The notes beneath the pieces were generated by a model. It saw only the letters and a list, made by a program, of their open reading frames with translations, searched no databases and was not told where the DNA came from. Shown piece by piece: positions 1 to 5,370 of a DNA stretch of 7,480 nucleotides (positions are counted from its first letter, which is position 1; the number at the start of each line of letters is the position of its first letter). The stretch covers positions 1-7,480 of the forward strand of contig JACCTF010000958.1 of NCBI GenBank assembly GCA_013812565.1, read 5' to 3'. Source of the DNA: Pyrinomonadaceae bacterium (GTDB lineage Bacteria; Acidobacteriota; Blastocatellia; Pyrinomonadales; Pyrinomonadaceae). Made by a program: the position numbers and the translations under genes.

Positions 1-107
1 GGGCTACGCATCGAGAAGTAGACGGTGCCGAGTAGCCCCATTGTAAAAGCGACTGCAATAGCGGCGACAACCCCGATCTTCCCCAGTATCGCCAGCAGCA
101 TTCCCAT
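1..107 (-). CDS. N-terminus of a single-pass membrane protein (partial, runs off the window)
   Basis: An open frame starts at ATG 107-105 and stays open to the window edge, giving 35 residues. It begins MGMLLAILGKIG, followed by a long hydrophobic run rich in Val, Ala, Ile and Leu (about residues 10-31), then YFSMRS. This reads as an uncleaved signal anchor or single transmembrane helix with the rest of the protein beyond the membrane. Upstream of the start there is only a weak purine stretch (AAGAGA), and Met3 is an alternative start. It follows rsmB on the same strand after 123 bases. From memory, acidobacterial genomes often carry a membrane-anchored PASTA-domain protein after rsmB whose N-terminus looks like this. 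The PASTA part would lie outside the window, so that identity is inference only. Confidence 0.55.
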   Translation of the reverse strand, partial: MGMLLAILGKIGVVAAIAVAFTMGLLGTVYFSMRS

Positions 108-230
108 AACTAAAATCTCTTGAATGACCCTCAACTCCGCCTTGCCTCAGCGGTTATTGGTATTGACCGGCGAAGTCTAACACCCGCTCACAACGGCCCG
201 CAAGCCGTTGCCATTGCTCAACTTTGCCGC
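108..230. other. Intergenic region after rsmB with a 7-bp hairpin
   Basis: These 123 bases separate the rsmB stop from the next start and contain no convincing gene. There is a perfect 7-bp stem (CAACGGC at 191-197 with GCCGTTG at 204-210, 6-base loop). A second hairpin overlaps the rsmB end and is listed separately. Neither is followed by a run of T on the transcribed strand, so I do not call a rho-independent terminator. No clear -35/-10 pair was seen on the minus strand. Confidence 0.5.
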
Positions 231-244
231 TCAATTGCGGCAAA
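223..244 (-). repeat. Hairpin with the rsmB stop codon in its loop
   Basis: TTTGCCGC (223-230) and GCGGCAAA (237-244) form a perfect 8-bp inverted repeat around a 6-base loop, TCAATT. The rsmB stop codon (complement of 231-233) lies in that loop. It may protect the 3' end of the message or slow the ribosome at termination. No T-tract follows, so it is not a standard intrinsic terminator. Confidence 0.5.
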
Positions 245-1628
245 TAAATGTGGCGATGAAGAAGCCGCTCACATCATCTCTGTGCGGCCACGTGCGGACC
301 GCAACGGGAGCGGTCTGCTGTGGCAGCGAAGATGTGGCAGCGACCGGAACTTGCTTGAAAGCTGTGTGATCTTCGAGCAACGCCGCGACGACATCCTCAT
401 TCTCTTCCCGCTCCACGGAACATGTTGAGTAGACGAGGCGGCCTCCGGGTCGCACCATGCGCGTGGCACAACGAAGAATCTGTTGCTGCCCGGCGGCCGA
501 TTGAGCGATGTTTTCAGCTCGGATGCGCCAGCGTATTTCCGGGTTGTGCCGCAGCGTACCCGTTCCCGTGCACGGCGCATCGACCAGCACGCGATCAAAC
601 AACCCGTCGGCAAATGGCAGCGCTTCTGCGGCATTGAACTGAATTAGACGGATGGAGGCAAGGCCCTGTCGCACGGCCAATTCCCCAACAACACGCAGGC
701 GATGTTTATGGATGTCTCCTGCTACCATCAACGCTTGATCTTGCGCAAGCATTGCGATGTGCGTTGTTTTACTACCGGGCGCGGCGCAAAGATCGAGTAC
801 GCGCTCGCCCGGACGTGCGCCCACGGCATGAGCCACAAGCTGCGACGCTTCATCTTGGGGGTAGATCAAACCTTCCCGCGCAAGTTGGCGCAAGCTCTGG
901 CTGCTCCCGCTGATCATACGCCACGCTCCTGGGACAAGGCTGGAAGGTTCGATGAGATCGCCCGCCGCGCGCAACCTGTCAGTAACGTCGTCAGCATTTG
1001 CCCGTAGCGTATTGACGCGAAAGGCGACTGGCGCGGTTCGGTTGTTCGCCTCTGCTAACTGCCGTGCTTCATCCTCGCCAAACTGTTTGATCCAGCGACG
1101 GATCATCCACGCCGGATGCGAAGTTTCGACCGCAAGCTTTTCCACCGGATCAACGATGTCCGCCGATGGATCGTAATCGGGTTCACGTGTGGCGCGACGC
1201 AGCACCGCGTTGATCAGCGCTGCGGCCGACCCCGTTTTGGCTTCATAAGCGAGGTTGACCGATTCGTTGACCGCCGCCGAGGCCGGAACTCGCGCGAGAA
1301 AGCGTAATTGGTACAATCCGAGGCGAAGCGCCAGCCGCACCGGCGTATCCAACTTGTCCGCACTCCGTAGCGCGTAATGTTCTATGATTCGGTCTAACCA
1401 CAGTTGCCGGCGTAGCACGCCGAGCACAAGTTCATAGCACAGCCCGCGGTCTTCGGGACGCAGATCGTCGGTGCTCGTGGCAAGCAGGACGCTCGCGTAA
1501 GCATCCGTTTCTTCAACGCGACGCAAGATGTCAAAGGCAGCGCGCCGCGCGGGAGAGACTTTGCCGCCTGTGCCTCTCGAAAGTCGCACTCGCCCCTCGC
1601 TGCTACTCGGTTGCATCTTCATCCGCAT
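231..1628 (-). CDS. rsmB: 16S rRNA (cytosine-967 C5) methyltransferase RsmB
   Basis: RsmB (Sun/Fmu family) uses S-adenosylmethionine to methylate C5 of cytosine 967 in 16S rRNA before 30S assembly. The 465 residues show both expected parts. An N-terminal NusB-like helical RNA-binding domain spans about residues 25-150, with the typical NAVLRR at 140-145. A Rossmann methyltransferase domain follows from about 255. Its SAM motif is LDLCAAPGSKTTH (278-290). Motif IV is DAPCTGTGTLRHNPEIRWR (350-368), with C353 as the cysteine that releases product. Motif VI is YSTCSVEREENE (400-411), with C403 as the catalytic nucleophile. The start is uncertain: ATG codons at 1628, 1622 and 1616 are in frame. 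The second overlaps the fmt stop as ATGA, which suggests translational coupling, and none has a strong Shine-Dalgarno. Length matches the family (about 430-465). The family call is very secure. Confidence 0.96.
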   Translation of the reverse strand: MRMKMQPSSSEGRVRLSRGTGGKVSPARRAAFDILRRVEETDAYASVLLATSTDDLRPEDRGLCYELVLGVLRRQLWLDRIIEHYALRSADKLDTPVRLALRLGLYQLRFLARVPASAAVNESVNLAYEAKTGSAAALINAVLRRATREPDYDPSADIVDPVEKLAVETSHPAWMIRRWIKQFGEDEARQLAEANNRTAPVAFRVNTLRANADDVTDRLRAAGDLIEPSSLVPGAWRMISGSSQSLRQLAREGLIYPQDEASQLVAHAVGARPGERVLDLCAAPGSKTTHIAMLAQDQALMVAGDIHKHRLRVVGELAVRQGLASIRLIQFNAAEALPFADGLFDRVLVDAPCTGTGTLRHNPEIRWRIRAENIAQSAAGQQQILRCATRMVRPGGRLVYSTCSVEREENEDVVAALLEDHTAFKQVPVAATSSLPQQTAPVAVRTWPHRDDVSGFFIATFICRN

Positions 1629-2560
1629 CTCTCGCCCGCTCGGATGCGCGTCCCGTTGAGAAAGTCGCGCACGCTCATGCGTTTCCTTCCTTCGGGCTGA
1701 ACTTCCACAAGACGCAACGCAGTTTCATGGCCGCACGCCACAATCAAATGGTCCGCGTGCGCTTCCACAATCTCTCCTTCCACACTGCTACCGCTGCTGC
1801 TTTCGTCACCCGCATGTAAAGCTTCAGCGCGCCAGATGATGAGGCGACTGCGGGCATACTCTGTGTAAGCGCCCGGCCACGGCTGCAAACCGCGCACTCG
1901 GCGCTCAATCTCAAACGCATTGCTCGACCAGTCGATGCGTCCCGTTTCGCGCCGCAGCATTGGTGCCGGCGTCGCTTCCGCTTCACGTTGTTGACGGGGT
2001 CTTATCGTCTCAAAGTTAGTCAATGTTTCGCTCAACAAACCGGCACCCAACAAGGCAAGCCGATCCATTAGTTGAGGCGCAGTCTCCGTGTCGCCGATGG
2101 GTGTGGCCGTTTGCAAAAAAATCGACCCCGTATCAAGCCCCTCATCCATCAGCATCGTCGATACGCCGGTCTCCTTTTGACCCTCTATGATTGCCCAGTT
2201 CACCGGCGCTGCGCCTCTGTAGCGGGGAAGCAGCGAGAAATGGACGTTGATGCATCCACGACGCGGGGCACGCAGGAAAGCTGATGGGAGAATGCGGCCA
2301 TAAGCGACCACTACCGCCGCGTCTGCCTCATGCGAGGCGAACAACTCTCGGGCTTCATCCGTCTTTATTTTCGCCGGTTGGTGAATCGTCAGATTATGCG
2401 CTAGCGCGAACTCTTTGACGGGCGGCGTCGTCAACTTATTTCCACGCCCCGCCGGGCGATCCGGCTGTGTCCACACCGCAGCGATTTCGTGACCATCATC
2501 CAAGCACCGCTTGAGCGTCGGCACGGCTGCTGCGGGAGTGCCCATAAAAATTAAACGCAT
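1619..2560 (-). CDS. fmt: Methionyl-tRNA formyltransferase
   Basis: Fmt transfers a formyl group from 10-formyltetrahydrofolate to Met-tRNA(fMet), making the bacterial initiator. The product has 313 residues counted from ATG 2560, against about 315 in E. coli. It opens with the classic MRLIFMGTP. The formyltransferase domain contains N105 and H107 in INVHFSLLPRYRG (104-116), with the family SLLP signature at 109-112, and D143 in EGLDTG. N, H and D form the expected catalytic triad. A C-terminal OB-like tRNA-binding domain follows from about residue 205. An in-frame TTG two codons upstream would add two residues, but MRLIFMGTP is the family start. The upstream sequence has no recognisable Shine-Dalgarno because a heptamer repeat reaches to within 6 bases of the ATG. 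The 3' end overlaps rsmB. Fmt acts opposite to Def, encoded two genes upstream. Confidence 0.96.
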   Translation of the reverse strand: MRLIFMGTPAAAVPTLKRCLDDGHEIAAVWTQPDRPAGRGNKLTTPPVKEFALAHNLTIHQPAKIKTDEARELFASHEADAAVVVAYGRILPSAFLRAPRRGCINVHFSLLPRYRGAAPVNWAIIEGQKETGVSTMLMDEGLDTGSIFLQTATPIGDTETAPQLMDRLALLGAGLLSETLTNFETIRPRQQREAEATPAPMLRRETGRIDWSSNAFEIERRVRGLQPWPGAYTEYARSRLIIWRAEALHAGDESSSGSSVEGEIVEAHADHLIVACGHETALRLVEVQPEGRKRMSVRDFLNGTRIRAGERCG

Positions 2561-2566
2561 GATCAA

Positions 2567-2634
2567 GTGACGAGTGACAAGTGACGAGTGACAAGTAAGA
2601 ACCGGTTTTCATCTTGTCACTCGTCACTTGTCAC
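2567..2634. repeat. Tandem-heptamer inverted repeat between pruA and fmt
   Basis: The left arm is four tandem 7-mers alternating GTGACGA and GTGACAA (2567-2594). The right arm is three complementary 7-mers, TTGTCAC, TCGTCAC and TTGTCAC (2614-2634). Bases 2574-2595 and 2613-2634 are perfect reverse complements over 22 bp. The 17-base loop contains the palindrome AACCGGTT (2600-2607). The element fills almost the whole 84-base gap from the pruA stop to the fmt start. A transcript of either strand would fold into a very stable hairpin. It could be a mobile palindromic repeat, a processing site or a translation-limiting structure. There is no T-tract typical of an intrinsic terminator. Confidence 0.85.
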
Positions 2635-2644
2635 TGTTTACTTT

Positions 2645-4234
2645 CTATACCGCTCTGCGCTTCTCCGCCGGGACCTCGCCAGCGCGGAGTTTGGCCGAGG
2701 TGACTTTGGCTTGCGTGAAGAGGGCGAGGTAGTCGCGCCCGCCGGCTTTCGAGTCGGTGCCGGACATGTTGAAGCCGCCAAAAGGGTGGGCGCCGACAAG
2801 CGCGCCCGTACATTTGCGGTTGAGGTAGAGATTGCCGACATGAAACTCGCGCCGTGCTCGTTCGAGCTTCGCTTCGTCATTGGTGTAGAGCGCGCCGGTT
2901 AGGCCGTACTCCGTGTCGTTTGCAATGCGCAGTGCGTCATCAAAATCCTCTGCACGGATGACAGCCAATACCGGGCCAAAAATCTCTTGCTGCTCGATTG
3001 TGGCACCCGGTTTGACATCGGCGATCACCGTCGGTTCGATGAAAAACCCTTGTTCGCCGTCTGAGCCGCCGCCCGCGAGCAAACGTCCACCTTCGGCTTT
3101 GCCTTTTTCTATGTACTCGTTGATCGTCTTGAAAGCCTTCTGGTTGATCACGGCACTCATATTCGTCTGAGGGTCAGTGGGGTTGCCCATCTTTATTTTC
3201 TCAGTGCGCTCGGCGATGCGGTCCAACATCGGTTGATAAACATCTGTGTGAATGATGGCGCGCGAACAGGCTGAGCATTTCTGGCCCTGAAAACCAAAGG
3301 CCGACTGAACTACTCCCGTCGCAGCCTCATCCAAATCCGTGTCCGGTTCGACGATAATCGCGTCCTTGCCTCCCATCTCTGCCACCACGCGCTTGATCCA
3401 AATCTGTCCTTCGTGCACTTTGGCGGCGCGCTCGTTGATGCGCAGACCGATCTCCTTTGATCCGGTGAAAGCGATAAAGCGCGTCCGCGGGTGATCCACT
3501 ACAACGTCGCCGACTTCCGCGCCCGAGCCAGTCATGAAGTTAACAACACCCAGAGGCATTCCGGCTTCTTCCAGAATCTCGAAGAACTTGTACGCGATGG
3601 TCGGCGCATCCGATGAAGGCTTCAACACTACTGTGTTCCCCGTGACCGCGGCGGCCCCCGTCATCCCCGCCATGATCGCGAGCGGGAAGTTCCACGGCGG
3701 AATCACACAGCCGACGCCGAGCGGGATGTACTCAAGTCGGTTGTCTTCCCCCTCAACTCGGACGAGCGGTTGCGGTTCCGCGTAACGCAACATCTCACGT
3801 CCATAGAACTCGCAAAAGTCGATTGCTTCCGCGGTGTCGCCGTCCGCCTCTGCCCATGTCTTTCCGACTTCGTAAACCATCCACGCGGACATCTCGTGTT
3901 TACGCTCGCGAAGAATATTGGCCGCGCGAAAAAGAAGCTCAGCGCGCACGGCAGCAGGTGTTCGACTCCACGCGGCGAACATCTTGTCGGCAGTTTCCAC
4001 CGCCCGCTGCGCCAACTCTTTCGTCGCCTTTTGGAAGCGTCCAACAACCTCGGTCTTCCGAGCCGGGTTGATGCTTTCAAACTTACCGTCCGTTTCGATG
4101 CGTTCACCGCCGATCACCAACGGATACTCGCGCCCAAGCTCGCCCCTAACCTTCTCAATCGCTGCACGCATCAGTTGCGCATTCTCTTCCCTACTAAAAT
4201 CCGTAAACGCTTCGTTACGAAACTCGCTTGGCAT
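2645..4234 (-). CDS. pruA: 1-pyrroline-5-carboxylate dehydrogenase (L-glutamate gamma-semialdehyde dehydrogenase)
   Basis: This NAD-dependent aldehyde dehydrogenase oxidises glutamate gamma-semialdehyde, in equilibrium with pyrroline-5-carboxylate, to glutamate. It is the second step of proline breakdown and also serves arginine/ornithine breakdown. The 529 residues form a stand-alone ALDH, like RocA/PruA and not fused to proline dehydrogenase as in PutA. Visible catalytic and cofactor residues are N182 in PPWNFP, K205 in VVLKPSSDAP, the FTGS turn (256-259), E286 in EMGGKD, nucleophile C320 in GQKCSACSR, and EIFGP (417-421). The C-terminal GGFNMSGTDSKAGG (486-499) is typical of the P5C branch. 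The start at ATG 4234 is well fixed by AAGGAG five bases upstream (complement of 4240-4245). A proline dehydrogenase gene is not in the window. Family call is secure. The gene name could equally be rocA. Confidence 0.95.
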   Translation of the reverse strand: MPSEFRNEAFTDFSREENAQLMRAAIEKVRGELGREYPLVIGGERIETDGKFESINPARKTEVVGRFQKATKELAQRAVETADKMFAAWSRTPAAVRAELLFRAANILRERKHEMSAWMVYEVGKTWAEADGDTAEAIDFCEFYGREMLRYAEPQPLVRVEGEDNRLEYIPLGVGCVIPPWNFPLAIMAGMTGAAAVTGNTVVLKPSSDAPTIAYKFFEILEEAGMPLGVVNFMTGSGAEVGDVVVDHPRTRFIAFTGSKEIGLRINERAAKVHEGQIWIKRVVAEMGGKDAIIVEPDTDLDEAATGVVQSAFGFQGQKCSACSRAIIHTDVYQPMLDRIAERTEKIKMGNPTDPQTNMSAVINQKAFKTINEYIEKGKAEGGRLLAGGGSDGEQGFFIEPTVIADVKPGATIEQQEIFGPVLAVIRAEDFDDALRIANDTEYGLTGALYTNDEAKLERARREFHVGNLYLNRKCTGALVGAHPFGGFNMSGTDSKAGGRDYLALFTQAKVTSAKLRAGEVPAEKRRAV

Positions 4235-4239
4235 ATATA

Positions 4240-4245
4240 CTCCTT
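4240..4245 (-). promoter_or_regulatory. Strong Shine-Dalgarno of pruA
   Basis: The complement reads AAGGAG, five bases (TATAT) before the ATG at 4234. It is the best ribosome-binding site in the window. It fixes the pruA start and implies strong independent initiation in the 63-base gap after def. Confidence 0.85.
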
Positions 4246-4263
4246 AAACGAAAGGATTTCAGA

Positions 4264-4310
4264 AAGGATGAATGGAAAGCAGAGAACTTCTCTGTCTTTA
4301 CTTCATCCTT
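4264..4310. repeat. 47-bp imperfect palindrome across the def stop codon
   Basis: The sequence is symmetric about position 4287. AAGGATGAA (4264-4272) pairs with TTCATCCTT (4302-4310), and CAGAGAA (4280-4286) pairs with TTCTCTG (4288-4294). A partly paired stretch joins them. The def stop codon (complement of 4298-4300) lies in one arm. In the def-to-pruA direction there is no clean T-run afterwards, so it is a hairpin with unclear role and not a proven terminator. Confidence 0.75.
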
Positions 4311-4849
4311 CGTGCTTCATCCTTCGTCCTTTCTTCGTCCCATTCACCCGATTTGATCCGCTTCTTTATTTGCCGCTTTGCCATCTGGCGTTTAAGCGGT
4401 GTCGTTCGTTCGATGAAAAGAATGCCGTCGCAGTGATCCGTCTCATGCAACATGCAGCGCGCAGTGAGTTCAAGGCCGTCAATTTCAAACTCGTTGCCAT
4501 TCACATCCTGCGCGCGTACGACCGCGCGCAATGCTCGCTTAACGTGGAAGAAGATACCGGGGAAAGATAGGCAACCCTCCTCGCCCGTTTGGTCGCCTTC
4601 AGTGCGCAGCACTTCCGGGTTGATCATCGCGATCTTCTGCGCCGGATCACGCCCGCCCGAACAATCCATCACGAATACCCGCTTTGACACGCCGACCTGC
4701 GGCGCAGCCAACCCGACACCCGGCGCGGCATACATCGTCTCAAACATGTCTTCGACGAGTTTCTTCAATTCGTCATTGAACTCTGTGACCCTCTCGCCCA
4801 ATGTCTCTAACACAGGGTCCGGATACTTTACTATCTTTAACACTGCCAT
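4298..4849 (-). CDS. def: Peptide deformylase
   Basis: Def is the metalloenzyme (usually Fe2+) that removes the N-formyl group from nascent proteins at the ribosome exit. All three family motifs are present in the 183 residues: motif 1 GVGLAAPQ (44-51), motif 2 EGCLS (91-95) and motif 3 HETDH (135-139). C93, H135 and H139 are the metal ligands and E136 the general acid/base. EGCLSFPG and the charged C-terminal tail suggest a type 1-like enzyme. The ATG at 4849 is preceded by GAAGGAAG with GGAAG six bases away. The hicA end lies just 15 bases upstream, so def is probably co-transcribed with hicBA. The last residues (roughly TKDEARRMK) are encoded by a 14-bp tandem repeat that is also part of the palindrome downstream, so this tail may be repeat-derived and not ancestral. 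Confidence 0.97.
   Translation of the reverse strand: MAVLKIVKYPDPVLETLGERVTEFNDELKKLVEDMFETMYAAPGVGLAAPQVGVSKRVFVMDCSGGRDPAQKIAMINPEVLRTEGDQTGEEGCLSFPGIFFHVKRALRAVVRAQDVNGNEFEIDGLELTARCMLHETDHCDGILFIERTTPLKRQMAKRQIKKRIKSGEWDEERTKDEARRMK
4301..4328. repeat. 14-bp tandem direct repeat in the 3' end of def
   Basis: CTTCATCCTTCGTG (4301-4314) is followed at once by CTTCATCCTTCGTC (4315-4328), matching at 13 of 14 positions. The first copy supplies one arm of the 47-bp palindrome. The repeat length is not a multiple of three, so the two copies are read in different frames in the def tail. Confidence 0.85.
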
Positions 4850-4855
4850 CTTGAT

Positions 4856-4863
4856 CTTCCTTC
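4856..4863 (-). promoter_or_regulatory. Shine-Dalgarno of def inside the hicA-def gap
   Basis: The complement reads GAAGGAAG, with GGAAG six bases before the def ATG at 4849. It starts just two bases or so after the full-length hicA stop codon (4867-4865), so ribosomes finishing hicA end almost on this site. Confidence 0.75.
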
Positions 4864-4864
4864 G

Positions 4865-5082
4865 TTAAAGCTTCTCCCACTCATCCTTATCGATACCTGT
4901 TTGCCGTAGTACCCGACTCAAAGCGCCTTACCAATGTCACTCTGATGAAGATTCGGCAACCGCAACGTGAGGTTGCCTTTAACCATGAACTGATGTTTTC
5001 CGCCGGGGTAAGGCCCTTCGAAGCCGAGTTTCGCCAAATGGTGGATCAAGTCCTTGCGCTTGATCGGACCAAATCGCGGCAT
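4865..5082 (-). pseudogene. hicA: HicA mRNA-interferase toxin, frameshifted near the 3' end
   Basis: HicA is a small dsRNA-binding-fold ribonuclease that cleaves mRNA and is neutralised by HicB. From ATG 5082 the frame gives MPRFGPIKRKDLIHHLAKLG and on through GGKHQF, with H30 as the expected catalytic histidine, to LRLPNLHQSDIGKAL. It then hits TGA (4920-4918) after 54 residues. The adjacent frame continues at once with the normal family ending RVLRQTGIDKDEWEKL and TAA at 4867-4865. Restoring one T in the TTT run at 4921-4923 gives a 72-residue HicA of normal length (GKALLSRVLRQ). The start overlaps the hicB stop as TGATG, with AAGGAAG (complement of 5090-5096) upstream inside hicB. The last helix of the alpha-beta-beta-beta-alpha fold is lost in the truncated form. 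Frameshift mutation or sequencing error cannot be separated here. Confidence 0.88.
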
Positions 5083-5324
5083 CAGGCGACTTCCTTGATT
5101 ACTAACTCGATCCCATCAACTACGGGTATGGGAAGCTTCTTGGAAACACGAAAGAGAATCCACTCCTCCAAAACCTCTGCTAACTCCTCGCGGCACGCTT
5201 CGAGTGTAATGGCATTGGAAAAGATGCCGTCAAATCCTGGAATCTCGCCGTAAAAGGAGTTGTCATCCGACAGAATTTCATAATGCGCTTGATGAAGAGC
5301 GGCTCGGAGATAGTTCGTCAACAT
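5082..5324 (-). CDS. hicB: HicB-family antitoxin (short form)
   Basis: HicB binds and blocks HicA. The product has 80 residues from ATG 5324 and begins MLTNYLRAALHQAHYEIL. It has the HicB pseudo-RNase H-like core: GEIPGFDGIFSNAITLEACREEL (split here as GEIPGFDG, 26-33, and TLEACREEL, 40-48), then EEWILFRV (53-60) and the closing PVVDGIEL (67-74). The ATG at 5324 is chosen over an in-frame GTG at 5363 because GGAG (complement of 5332-5335) sits seven bases before it and the family typically begins here. There is no room for a ribbon-helix-helix or helix-turn-helix at the C-terminus, so this form should not bind an operator by itself. Its stop overlaps the hicA start by one base (TGATG), which indicates coupled translation. 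Confidence 0.92.
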   Translation of the reverse strand: MLTNYLRAALHQAHYEILSDDNSFYGEIPGFDGIFSNAITLEACREELAEVLEEWILFRVSKKLPIPVVDGIELVIKEVA

Positions 5325-5331
5325 ACAAGAA

Positions 5332-5335
5332 CTCC
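5332..5335 (-). promoter_or_regulatory. Shine-Dalgarno that decides the hicB start
   Basis: The complement reads GGAG, seven bases before ATG 5324. It supports the 80-residue form over a 93-residue form starting at GTG 5363. The 46-base gap upstream is A+T rich and could hold a promoter, but no clear -35/-10 pair was found. Confidence 0.7.
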
Positions 5336-5370
5336 ATAATTTCTCGACAATTTTATTTAACACTCACGGC

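Noticed and set aside
108..160. Promoter for the membrane protein gene
   Set aside because: Loose matches such as TTGAGG with a TAGTTA-like -10 place the start site at or inside the start codon. Support is too weak to report.
269..634. A 121-codon minus-strand frame
   Set aside because: It lies wholly inside rsmB in another frame and its translation is Arg/Ser rich without motifs, while the rsmB frame carries both catalytic cysteine motifs.
2567..2634. CRISPR-like tandem repeats
   Set aside because: The units are 7 bp and adjacent with no unique spacers, and arms are inverted. This is a palindromic repeat and not a CRISPR array.
4264..4310. Rho-independent terminator after def
   Set aside because: The stem is long, but the following minus-strand sequence lacks a run of T, its arms are not G+C rich, and it overlaps coding sequence. 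I list it as a repeat only.
3770..4570. A 266-codon open frame on the plus strand
   Set aside because: It runs antisense across the pruA 5' part and the def 3' part, both of which have full catalytic motifs. The translation shows no recognisable domain, so it is a shadow of minus-strand codon bias.
4921..4926. Programmed -1 frameshift site in hicA
   Set aside because: There is no X-XXY-YYZ slippery heptamer, and the Leu tRNA would have to re-pair from CTT to GCT. A simple one-base deletion in the T run explains the data better.
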